Of a stretch of DNA of 64,000 nucleotides, positions 44,101-51,051 are shown piece by piece. The translations under genes and the position numbers were made by a program. How positions within the stretch are numbered: the first letter of the stretch is position 1; each line of letters begins with the position of its first letter. The notes under the pieces are model-generated. The model saw nothing but the letters and a program-made list of their open reading frames with translations, was not told where the DNA came from and searched no databases. The DNA is from G963665925 sp963665925 (GTDB taxonomy: Bacteria > Bacillota > Clostridia > Peptostreptococcales > Acidaminobacteraceae): positions 3,720,001-3,784,000 of the forward strand of contig OY762511.1 of assembly GCA_963665925.1 (NCBI GenBank), read 5' to 3'.

Positions 44101-44214
44101 CATTGTATTATCGTTTAAACTCATTTGGTCAACCTCAAAGCTTTCTGCAGCAAATGCAGGCACGCTCGTCAGCAACAATACTAAAACCAATAATAGGCTT
44201 ATCTGTTTTTTCAC
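41179..44214 (-). CDS. Exported cyanophycinase-like S51 peptidase with C-terminal repeats
   Basis: A large exported protein (1011 residues from the GTG at 44214, behind GAGGGGG; the frame is open to 44229). A signal peptide (ISLLLVLVLLLTSVPAFAAES) is followed by a beta-rich 370-residue region. The S51 peptidase domain starts at GKVIAAGGSVSDDNDAFF and contains LQGGDQ, the Ser nucleophile in GTSAGS (Ser549 in upstream-frame numbering) and LTDTHFDARGRLGRL. Two tandem repeats of about 95 residues close the protein, each with SDYTQYI/SEYTQYI and YPNEIRISL. The family cleaves cyanophycin (Asp-Arg polymer) to beta-Asp-Arg dipeptides. The gene follows an SLH protein by 11 bases. Confidence 0.87.
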   Translation of the reverse strand: MKKQISLLLVLVLLLTSVPAFAAESFEVDQMSLNDNTMIIGQYAFDFNETQESAISLENFITASQSTHFKNGQYHVYYKAFGKWFDLITDSQMNNSIDANSINGDGKVTYLNMKQASPGDSVYETSEERSYKMNDVTLEGVVGTEASDYKLGFLEADNMDSVTAYCIVWSTTDFKGVHDALIGSSRAEIEEMSVVNEDNSAYLITNLSWADGIGNTFNSGQNDVISGREFSWPGIHHFYVLTLSDDAVLAVTEAQKHASGELGVTVDINPAPLSVTLEGSGTDLSDYAVSVNPFTEDTRVLKDFIFVSELGFDSVYERIHQSELSEIEDYAAAGKGLLRDSSDETAQLSSDLKLLEGKAFGEGAYYVYAAHVGTEGLLGISKSLEMIVTAPLITPPAFNGDGPGTGKVIAAGGSVSDDNDAFFNALRIEGDGTRVAIINTSHGNESTIYNYFYMGDDTYPALKGRYEDLGFEAIYIPLGIDNYEYINNNAYFASLVESCDAIYLQGGDQAKHAKALLEDDGSPTLIADAIKAVYERGGVVAGTSAGSHVLSDPMYGWGTPGDVILLGGTEVKALGAYDPTVGEVFPSIDGNNMSMPGLGLIPDYALTDTHFDARGRLGRLVQGLYDTGKKIGIGSDEGTALSIQDNIGTVVGLRGVTIVDMTESAYDDSEYPCFKNVIVHYLTEGDTYNFKTGEVTSVHNLIEDYEGTVYESTDIFSVDSKYEVTHVLNSLISSEVDAVISRADISIPKEMESDLQMNVSFRRTADTRTYCSNMKYFNEYGEETSGLENMYKFTADTLYMDIEVLKSEEEKKDALFVNGIRLKSNSEYTQYIELSQAVDAYSCVSGSSIRVNASQALYDSDFYDSDYPNEIRISLDNPRTEGDKIILEGIKGENGSALPKQTWVFDGDEWHNDFYVESIQLKEGSDYTQYIVLNREIDATTLLEDETIMILENTLYDTDFYDEAYPNEIRISLSDARADENIICLKNIKDADGNEISEEIWVFCEGAWIKR

Positions 44215-44225
44215 AATTATCCCCC

Positions 44226-45815
44226 TCAATTATTAAAGCTTAGTTTATCAAGCAGTTCCCCTTCATATTGAATGCTTATTCTGCTTTCGTCATAGATCAT
44301 ATATGGTATGCAAATAATGCCATCCCGGTCTGTGTCAACAGCCAGTACCTTCGAGTCAATCAACAGCGAGTAGCCCTTTAGCACTGTGTTTTCATCACTT
44401 ATTGTAATGTTTGCTACAGGTGCACCCACAAAGCTTGAAGCGACATTTAAAATATACTGATTATCCAAAACAGGATTTTCATGATTGCCTTGATTACTAT
44501 GGTCCTTTTTGCTCTTTTTTTTCCTTTCACTACTTATCTTTTCCTTAATTGAAATGTTAGTATCCATAGTCTTTACCGATACATCTTTTCCCTTGACCTG
44601 CAAAGTCTCAATCTGACCATCGCCAGTTATATCCACATTCCCTTCAGATATAAACTTCTCAATCCGACCTTGGGAAGATATGACGATATTCATATTGCTG
44701 TTTCCTGCTTCAGCCGTTTGGCTTTCAAATGGCGGCACGGAGCCGTTTTCCGCACTAATGCTCCCTGGCCACTCATTTTTTCTGACTCCAGGTTCTGATA
44801 CCTCAACTGATGTGAAGGCGCCTTTAAGCGCAAGATTAAAATCTGAACTTGACGGAATGACTTCAATCTTTGTAAATCCAATTGCCTCTGCCTCCTCCTC
44901 AAGTATTGAAGAAGTTTCTACAATTGTATTTCCAATATAGGAGCCTGATTTTGCATAAATCCTAACGGGCGCTTCCTTCCTGTCTACTATTAAGTTGCTG
45001 ACACTTGTATTTTCCAAATGAATGGACTCAACACCACCGCCAAACACAAGTAGGTCACCCACTATATCCACATTGCTGAGCCTTACATCGCCATCGCCAA
45101 TTTGACCCCCAATAATCAGGGATCCGTTAATTTTCAAGTTTTCAAGTTTTACGTTGGGCTTAATTACCGTAACATTACCCTCGACCGTATGAACTGATGG
45201 ATAAACGATGTCGCTATTACAAATCCAACCCATGACCTTGTCGACCAATCCCAAGGCTTCACCGTATGTAAGCAAGGATTCTGCTCGGATTGTCTTGTCT
45301 GGATACCCCCCATAATAGCCATTTAGTATCATGTTTGATATGTAGGTTCTGCTCCACTCAGGAACTTGTGTCGTGTCTGCAAATGCTTTGGTTAAGTCGA
45401 GTGTCGTGTTTTCAAGCTTAATTGCTTTTGATATGATGACAGCTGCTTCCTGTCTGCTGAGTATCCCCTCCGGCTTAAAGGAGCCGTCTGCGTAGCCGCT
45501 CACATAACCATGAACATAGGCATGGCCGACATCATTGAAGTAAATATGGTCTTCACCCACATCAATAAATACAGGACTTGCTTTTGAAACTTCACCTAAG
45601 GCGCGATTTACCAATCGAACAAATGCCCCTCTTGATATATTGTCATCAAGAGTCCATTCCTGTTCGACTGGCAAAAAAACCTCTGACTCAACAAGCTTTT
45701 TCATGGATCCATATGACCAGTGATCGCTGTGATTCATTGAAAGTGCCCACGTCAGCTGGCTGTTTAATACTAAACAGACCATTAAGGCGATGGTTCTTTT
45801 TGAAATTTGACCCAT
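44226..45815 (-). CDS. S-layer homology domain protein
   Basis: A 529-residue cell-wall-associated protein. A signal peptide (MGQISKRTIALMVCLVLNSQLTWA) precedes three SLH modules over about residues 28-195 (DHWSYGSMKKLVES; AYVHGYVSGYADGSFKPEGILSRQEAAVII; SRTYISNMILNGYYGGYPDKTIRAESLLTYGEA), which bind pyruvylated cell-wall polymers. The rest is a beta-helix-like repeat region (VTVIKPNVKLENLKINGSLIIGG, GDVRLSNVDIVGDLLVFGGG, ENTSVSNLIV). It is the first gene of an operon with the cyanophycinase-like peptidase, which it may help to anchor or organise at the surface. The start follows AAAAGGGGG. Confidence 0.9.
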   Translation of the reverse strand: MGQISKRTIALMVCLVLNSQLTWALSMNHSDHWSYGSMKKLVESEVFLPVEQEWTLDDNISRGAFVRLVNRALGEVSKASPVFIDVGEDHIYFNDVGHAYVHGYVSGYADGSFKPEGILSRQEAAVIISKAIKLENTTLDLTKAFADTTQVPEWSRTYISNMILNGYYGGYPDKTIRAESLLTYGEALGLVDKVMGWICNSDIVYPSVHTVEGNVTVIKPNVKLENLKINGSLIIGGQIGDGDVRLSNVDIVGDLLVFGGGVESIHLENTSVSNLIVDRKEAPVRIYAKSGSYIGNTIVETSSILEEEAEAIGFTKIEVIPSSSDFNLALKGAFTSVEVSEPGVRKNEWPGSISAENGSVPPFESQTAEAGNSNMNIVISSQGRIEKFISEGNVDITGDGQIETLQVKGKDVSVKTMDTNISIKEKISSERKKKSKKDHSNQGNHENPVLDNQYILNVASSFVGAPVANITISDENTVLKGYSLLIDSKVLAVDTDRDGIICIPYMIYDESRISIQYEGELLDKLSFNN

Positions 45816-45848
45816 TCTAGTTCCCCCTTTTCTTTTGAATATTACATC

Positions 45849-45863
45849 GCAATATTCATGCCG
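45849..45863 (-). promoter_or_regulatory. Possible sigma-54 (-24/-12) promoter of the SLH/cyanophycinase operon
   Basis: Minus strand CGGCATGAATATTGC keeps the essential GG-N10-GC spacing of the TGGCAC-N5-TTGC consensus with two mismatches in the -24 box. The start codon lies 33 bases downstream, a suitable leader length. Confidence 0.45.
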
Positions 45864-45980
45864 AACTTCAATTTGGCCAAGGTATTTTCAAAATGCCCAA
45901 ATTTCAAGGTTTACAAGAGCTGATTTAATATTTTTACCTATACGGCTAGTAATTGGTTATTTATTGGTCAACCAGACAAA

Positions 45981-46008
45981 ATAAAAAGACCCCCATTTAG
46001 GAGGTCTC
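45981..46008 (-). terminator. Terminator of the PduT-like shell gene
   Basis: Minus strand AGACCTCC and GGGGGTCT arms with a short loop followed by TTTTTATTTT, about 20 bases after the stop. Confidence 0.82.
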
Positions 46009-46026
46009 CAGGTATTATGAAATATT

Positions 46027-46572
46027 TTAGAGTGCTTCTATCATATCCGGTGCCGGCGAGGCAATCACTACAGAAGAAATCACCTTGGCATCGTCGTCAA
46101 TTGCGGCCTTGCCCGATGACAGCGCTGCCTTGACTGCTGCAACATCCCCAGTCAGAAGAACCACGCATTTTCCACCAATGCCTACACGAATCGCAACACT
46201 GAGCAGTTCAACATTTGAAGCCTTTTTCATGGCATCTGCTCCAAGAAGGCCCAGGGCCATGTTTCGCGTTTCCAGTATGCCAATTGCCTTGATGCGCGTT
46301 TTATCTACCTTGGCGTTAATCTTCTCTATGACGCCTTCGGCGAGACTGGGGATGACAACCGCACCGCTGACAGAGGTATCCGCCTTTGTTTTTCCTACAC
46401 TTATGGCATTCTTAACATCTGCCACATCACCGGTAATCACAACAAAGTACTTGCCTACACAGATCATTTGGCTCTCAATCACGCTTACCTTAGCGCTTTT
46501 CACCATAGCATCAAGTGCTTCCATACCAATCCCTATACTATTAAATTCAATTGCACCAATGGATTTACCCAT
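46027..46572 (-). CDS. Tandem-BMC microcompartment shell protein, PduT-like
   Basis: A 181-residue protein made of two BMC domains: residues 1-90 (SIGAIEFNSIGIGMEALDAMVKSA) and 95-181 (AIGILETRNMALGLLGADAMKKAS, VGIGGKCVVLLTGDVAAVKAAL). It resembles PduT, a trimeric shell protein whose Cys38 from each subunit holds a 4Fe-4S cluster at the central pore. Here Cys38 is present in QMICVGK, aligning with PduT KTICPGK. Length is normal. No other microcompartment gene (BMC-H, BMC-P, diol dehydratase, aldehyde dehydrogenase) is in the window, so it is isolated. It lies 143 bases after the histidine-kinase gene with its own terminator and a good GGAGG start. Confidence 0.93.
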   Translation of the reverse strand: MGKSIGAIEFNSIGIGMEALDAMVKSAKVSVIESQMICVGKYFVVITGDVADVKNAISVGKTKADTSVSGAVVIPSLAEGVIEKINAKVDKTRIKAIGILETRNMALGLLGADAMKKASNVELLSVAIRVGIGGKCVVLLTGDVAAVKAALSSGKAAIDDDAKVISSVVIASPAPDMIEAL

Positions 46573-46715
46573 GACGAAACCTCCAATATAGTTTTTCTTA
46601 AGTTTACTATACCAAACCTTTTCCAGAATAAAAGCGTTTGGGGCATATCGGTAAATAAAGTATCTGACTCCAATAAAATTTTACTCGGTTTAAACGCAAG
46701 AAGGATACGCATCCG

Positions 46716-48575
46716 CTATTTGCGGCGCACCTGATTTGGTATTTCAATGCTAAAAGTTGTACCTTTTCCCTCGAAACTATCGCAGTGTAAGCTTCCGCCA
46801 AGTTTCTGCGTGACCAAGCTATAAACAATAAATAGGCCTAGACCACTGCCGCCCCCTTCTCTATTCGTTGTAAAGTAAGGTTCAAAAATGCGGTGCAGAT
46901 TTACCGTATCAATACCAGACCCATTGTCTGAAAATACGATACTCAGCGTCGTGCCATTGGCTTCTACAAGAATTTTGATTTCTCCTTGTTCCCGTTCCTC
47001 CAGGCCATGTATGAGGGCATTCATGATCAGATTTGTAAAAATCTGCATATAGGCCCCCAAATAACTGTTCAGAACTATGTCTGGCGAACAGTCCACAATA
47101 AAATAATGGCCCTTATACTTGTATTCGTGCTTGAGGCTTAGAATCAAGAGGTCGATTTGTTCCCTCAGCTTAAACTCAGATTTGATTTCAACACTTTGCC
47201 CAACAGCAACTTGTTTGAAACTGTTGATTAGTTCCGAGGCGCGGAGCAAACTTGAAGATAGAATCTGAAAACTTTCTTCCATTTCCTTAAAGAATAATTC
47301 AAGCTCAGTACGTGTTGCCTCACCGGTATCATATTTTTCACGAAAATGAGCATATTGCCGCTCAATGAATGATGATGTTGTCACGCATATACCAATGGGT
47401 GTGTTGATTTCATGGGATACACCTGCAACAAGTGCCCCAATAGAAGCCATTTTTTCCTGTTCTACCAACTGCTCATAGGCCTGCTGGAGCTCATTGCTGC
47501 GTTTTTCTATGCGGCTTTCAAGTTCCATATTCATAGCTTGAAGCTCTTCTTCACTGGCTTTCAGGTCAAGCTCTGCTTCAATTGCCTTTTTACGTGCATT
47601 GTTGACCTCATCAAATGCCTCTTGTATGGAGGTCGTCTTCTCCTCAAATTTTTCATATAGTGTATCGAACTCTCTGGTACGCATTAAAATACCTTCTGGG
47701 CGTTCCGGTGTGTGGTCTACACTCCACGATATGATATTGTCAACGAATCTCCTGATTGGACGAATCATAAGCATGTCATGCGCTAAGAACTTGACGAACA
47801 TGACCACCATAATAATGACAATATAAATTGGATATTGTGCCCTTATGGCATCTGCAATCCGATCAATCTCACCAATAGACTTAATAAGAATAATCTCATT
47901 GCCAAGAGAAGGTGTTATATGTCTGGTAATCCAGTAGCCATTATATTCCTGCACACCTCTTTCCGGTATGACATGGAAGGGCAAATCAATTGAAGTCGTT
48001 GACAAGATGTAGCCGTCTTCAGATGCAATGACGATAGTCCCGCCAAGATTACTGGCCATGGCATTGAGAAGGTCCGACAGATCTTCTATACTTAGTCTGC
48101 CAAAGAGAACCTGATTGCTTTTTCGCTCGACAAAGTAGAGGCTTGGATAGCTGAATTCCGGTGATTTCAGAATCGGTGATATCAAACTCTCTTCATCAGG
48201 ATGCTCAACCAAATATCTTCCTATGTTGGTATAGGACTGATCGAACCCACTATAAATGAGACTGTCCTCATCCTGCTTAAATATTTTTGTGACTTTGTAG
48301 TCTGGACTCGTCATATATACATCACTGAAGGATGTGACTACTACATGGTCGGTCTGTGCATCTACCGCCGCAGAGACTTCCTTGAAAGCCTGCCTGCGGT
48401 CTTCCAGATACAGATCAATAGATGCATCCAAATTATTGATTGACTCCTCCAGACTTAATGCGGTCTCGATTCTTGCCTGATTGGAAACAGCTGATAAAAG
48501 ACTCATGAAAATTACAAAAATTACAATCAGCAAAAATCCTTCCATTAAGAGTGATAGTGGTCTCATGGATTTCAT
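46716..48575 (-). CDS. Membrane sensor histidine kinase
   Basis: A 619-residue kinase. Membrane helices at about 10-30 and 248-265 enclose a roughly 215-residue extracellular sensor region of double-Cache type. HAMP-like sequence and a long coiled coil (about 320-375) precede the phosphoacceptor His388 in GVSHEINTPIGI. The HATPase domain has NALIHGLEE (N box), DNGSGID (G1), FEPYFTTNREGGGSGLGL (F/G2) and ends GKGTTFSIEIP. Its start overlaps the lipoprotein gene by 4 bases, so it is probably informed by that binding protein. No response regulator is encoded nearby. Because the family uses a separate receiver, the partner must be elsewhere. Confidence 0.92.
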   Translation of the reverse strand: MKSMRPLSLLMEGFLLIVIFVIFMSLLSAVSNQARIETALSLEESINNLDASIDLYLEDRRQAFKEVSAAVDAQTDHVVVTSFSDVYMTSPDYKVTKIFKQDEDSLIYSGFDQSYTNIGRYLVEHPDEESLISPILKSPEFSYPSLYFVERKSNQVLFGRLSIEDLSDLLNAMASNLGGTIVIASEDGYILSTTSIDLPFHVIPERGVQEYNGYWITRHITPSLGNEIILIKSIGEIDRIADAIRAQYPIYIVIIMVVMFVKFLAHDMLMIRPIRRFVDNIISWSVDHTPERPEGILMRTREFDTLYEKFEEKTTSIQEAFDEVNNARKKAIEAELDLKASEEELQAMNMELESRIEKRSNELQQAYEQLVEQEKMASIGALVAGVSHEINTPIGICVTTSSFIERQYAHFREKYDTGEATRTELELFFKEMEESFQILSSSLLRASELINSFKQVAVGQSVEIKSEFKLREQIDLLILSLKHEYKYKGHYFIVDCSPDIVLNSYLGAYMQIFTNLIMNALIHGLEEREQGEIKILVEANGTTLSIVFSDNGSGIDTVNLHRIFEPYFTTNREGGGSGLGLFIVYSLVTQKLGGSLHCDSFEGKGTTFSIEIPNQVRRK

Positions 48576-49660
48576 TCATATTCCCTCGCTACATCATCAA
48601 TAAAGTATAGACCTAAGGATGTATCTCCATATTCATTAAAACTGATTGGACCTAAATCAGTTTCAAACTCAGCCTGCGTGAGTATCCATTCCTGAATAGC
48701 GACTGGTGTTCTGTTGCCAGTAGCAATGGCTTGACTCAGCACGTCAATGGCTTTGTAAACATGCAAGCTGTTATATGTTGGTTTGTATTGAAACTGATCA
48801 TAAAACCCATTAAAATAGTTTTCCGTTACAGGGCTCTCTGCCTTTGGCGGATAATGTGATGCCATAGTACAGCGCTCTATGGCAGGACCTGCCGTATCTA
48901 GAATGACGGGTGCATTGTTCCAAGGTGTGAAAAAGACACGCACCTGTGGATTAGTCTTCCAAGCCACCTGACTGATTGCACCACTAATGGTATGATTACC
49001 GCCAATTAAAGTATAGACAGCGTCAAAATCCTCAGCCTCCAAATACTGACCGATTCCATTCAAATCGAGGTTTGAAACAGAAATATCCAGTACGTCAAAA
49101 GGTCGGTCATATCGTTTTTCAAAGTACTCAAGTGCAGGCACAGCATACTTGTCATTATCCATATCACGCACGATGACAAGCCGCTCAAAGGATTCTTCAA
49201 GTATGCGGTCAGCGATACTGTTCTGTTCCTGTATAACATCCTGTACAAATCGCAGGTTATTGTCTTTGATATCTGAGAGGGCATCGGTTGTAGAACCGGT
49301 CACTAAGACAAGAACATCTTCGGGTTCCTGATCCGTCAATTTCTTTAGTTCGAGGGCGCAGGTTGAGGTATGGCTCGTAATGATAATATCTATTCCCTGC
49401 GCTCTGACTTCCTTGTAAACGTCTGGAATCCTGGATGGATCCCATCCATCATCAAAAGGTATGAACTCTATGTTATCCATACCTTTCTTCTCCAGAAAAT
49501 ACTTGGCCGCATCGACCTCGCTAATCCCAACCAGGGAACCTGCTTCAAGCTTACTCATAATGGCCACCTTTACAGGTGCTTCTGCCTTACACCCACCAAG
49601 TGTCAGACCCATTACAATTATTAAAACAATACTTAGATATATTGAAAGCTTCTTGTTCAT
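48572..49660 (-). CDS. Type-1 periplasmic-binding lipoprotein, partner of the histidine kinase
   Basis: A 362-residue lipoprotein with lipobox LGGC (Cys24) and a type-1 periplasmic-binding fold resembling the branched-chain amino acid/amide receptor group: VKVAIMSKLEAGSLVGISEVDAAKYFLEKKG, GIDIIITSHTSTCALELKKLTDQ, VLVLVTGSTTDAL, DRILEESFERLVIVRDMDN, FDAVYTLIGGNHTISGAI. No permease or ATPase is adjacent; instead it overlaps a histidine kinase by 4 bases. It therefore probably acts as a ligand sensor rather than as a transporter subunit. The ligand is unknown. The start follows GAGGAGG. Confidence 0.85.
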   Translation of the reverse strand: MNKKLSIYLSIVLIIVMGLTLGGCKAEAPVKVAIMSKLEAGSLVGISEVDAAKYFLEKKGMDNIEFIPFDDGWDPSRIPDVYKEVRAQGIDIIITSHTSTCALELKKLTDQEPEDVLVLVTGSTTDALSDIKDNNLRFVQDVIQEQNSIADRILEESFERLVIVRDMDNDKYAVPALEYFEKRYDRPFDVLDISVSNLDLNGIGQYLEAEDFDAVYTLIGGNHTISGAISQVAWKTNPQVRVFFTPWNNAPVILDTAGPAIERCTMASHYPPKAESPVTENYFNGFYDQFQYKPTYNSLHVYKAIDVLSQAIATGNRTPVAIQEWILTQAEFETDLGPISFNEYGDTSLGLYFIDDVAREYE

Positions 49661-49751
49661 GACTTTATCCTCCTCATTTATTTATTCTTACCCGATTTAA
49701 GTATGAAGCATTAATAAAACTGAGTATTCCCTTACTTTTTGCCAATAGGTA

Positions 49752-49780
49752 TTGCATGTCATTCACTTCATACATATAAT
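49752..49780 (+). promoter_or_regulatory. Sigma-A type promoter of ppnP
   Basis: TTGCAT (49752-49757), a 17-base spacer and TATAAT (49775-49780), about 36 bases upstream of the ppnP start. Confidence 0.75.
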
Positions 49781-49816
49781 AGTGTATAAAAATACATTTC
49801 AATACTAGGAGGCAGC

Positions 49817-50128
49817 ATGTTCAATAATGTAAAACTCGAAAAGAAAGCCAATATTTACTTTGATGGAAAAGTTACCAGCCGCACATTCTATTTGGAAAGT
49901 GGAGAAAAGAAGACCCTTGGTGTTATGCTTCCAGGCGAGTATGAGTTTGGAACAGCCGATAAGGAGCTTATGGAAATTTCAGCTGGTGTGATGGATGTAC
50001 TGCTTCCTGATGCAAGTGAATGGATTACCATTGGTAGCGGAGATTCCTTCGAAGTTCCAGCGAACTCTAAGTTCAAGCTGGTCGTAAAAGAAGTTGCAGA
50101 CTACTGCTGCAGCTACATGAAAGCTTAA
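49817..50128 (+). CDS. ppnP: Pyrimidine/purine nucleoside phosphorylase PpnP
   Basis: A 103-residue single-domain cupin of the PpnP (DUF1255, YaiE) family, which phosphorolyses several nucleosides to base and ribose-1-phosphate. Family signatures are NVKLEKKANIYFDGKVTSRTF, GEKKTLGVMLPGEYEFGTADKELMEI and WITIGSGDSFEVPANSKFKLVV, ending YCCSYM. Length is complete. The ATG follows AGGAGG. It is a single-gene unit divergent from the lipoprotein/kinase operon, with its own promoter and a strong terminator. Confidence 0.93.
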   Translation: MFNNVKLEKKANIYFDGKVTSRTFYLESGEKKTLGVMLPGEYEFGTADKELMEISAGVMDVLLPDASEWITIGSGDSFEVPANSKFKLVVKEVADYCCSYMKA

Positions 50129-50149
50129 GCTCTATAAACATGAAAATGA

Positions 50150-50208
50150 AAAATCCTCCGACCTGTGGTGCTGCAAGCTCAAAAGCGCACACCAGATCGG
50201 AGGATTTT
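50150..50208. terminator. Bidirectional terminator between ppnP and a lipoprotein gene
   Basis: AAAATCCTCCGA (50150-50161) pairs with TCGGAGGATTTT (50197-50208) and both sides carry T-rich flanks. It separates convergent genes. Confidence 0.85.
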
Positions 50209-50234
50209 ATTTGCTTCTGAAAAACACGTTAAAA

Positions 50235-50642
50235 TCACTTGTTCTCTTCTTCCGTTCTTTCTATAACAAAGCCATTTACAAGTGTTCTCGCGTCATTGTA
50301 GTAAATGCCCGTTGCACCCGCCAGTCCGCTAAAGTTGATTTCAAAACTATAGGACACGTCACTAAAATGCACTTCACCCTTAAAAACATCATTGCCCATG
50401 GTGTTTTCTTTTCTTTCACCTATGAATGTCGTTTTTTTATGGCCGACTTTCATGCTTCCACTTATGACATCCCCTTCAATAACATGGGTGAAGCCTGTTA
50501 TTTCAGCCTGTCTGATTCCCTGACACTTCTTTGTCATGTCGTAAGTATAGCCCATAGGCTTTTCATGACTGCAGCCATTAATGATAAAGGTCACAGATAA
50601 GATTATGAGTATTAGAGCGTATTTACTCAATTGCCTTCCCAT
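50235..50642 (-). CDS. Small lipoprotein of unknown function
   Basis: A 135-residue predicted lipoprotein. The start is the ATG at 50642 behind GGAGGGG, giving the signal peptide GRQLSKYALILIILSVTFII with lipobox INGC. The mature part is mostly beta-strand-like (DVISGSMKVGHKKTTFIGE, GEVHFSDVSYSFEINFSG). The frame extends upstream to 50684 but that part lacks a ribosome site and would spoil the signal peptide. No family recognised. It stands alone. Confidence 0.7.
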   Translation of the reverse strand: MGRQLSKYALILIILSVTFIINGCSHEKPMGYTYDMTKKCQGIRQAEITGFTHVIEGDVISGSMKVGHKKTTFIGERKENTMGNDVFKGEVHFSDVSYSFEINFSGLAGATGIYYNDARTLVNGFVIERTEEENK

Positions 50643-50731
50643 TAGCGCCCCTCCATCTTCCCAATCCATTTTCAAAAAATTCATGCTCTCATTATAACCA
50701 TACTTAAGTAGGAATCACAAGTAAACGGAAT

Positions 50732-50764
50732 AAAACCACCAGACATCTTATGTGTGGTGGTTTT
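50732..50764 (-). terminator. Terminator after the 59-residue gene
   Basis: AAAACCACCA and TGGTGGTTTT arms (50732-50741 and 50755-50764) immediately before the small gene stop, with T-rich sequence on the minus-strand side. Confidence 0.75.
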
Positions 50765-50775
50765 AACAATCAAAG

Positions 50776-50955
50776 TTATTCTTCTGATTCTTCCATACAT
50801 TCCTGGTGTTCGTGGATTGCCTTCAACTCCAGGAGGACTTGCTCAAGCAAGCTATAGACGTCGTCGAGTGTCTTTTCGCCTTGAGCGCCCTTTCTAAACT
50901 GCATACTGCTGCTAATGTGATATGGGTTTCCAACCTGATCATGTTTCATTTTCAT
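50776..50955 (-). CDS. Small conserved-looking protein of unknown function
   Basis: A 59-residue acidic protein starting MKMKHDQVGNPYHIS at the ATG 50955, seven bases behind a perfect AAGGAGG; the frame is open to 51030 but the upstream codons lack a site. The C-terminal half (EKTLDDVYSLLEQVLLELKAIHEHQE) looks like an amphipathic, possibly coiled-coil helix. It follows the first M20 gene by 96 bases on the same strand without a visible terminator between, so read-through is possible. No family recognised. Confidence 0.55.
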   Translation of the reverse strand: MKMKHDQVGNPYHISSSMQFRKGAQGEKTLDDVYSLLEQVLLELKAIHEHQECMEESEE

Positions 50956-51051
50956 GTGCATACCTCCTTGAAACACTCTATACCCAAAGATTAATGATTC
51001 ATTTGTAAGCGTGTAAAAAGTAAGTTGCAATGTATGACATCATATCAGCAG

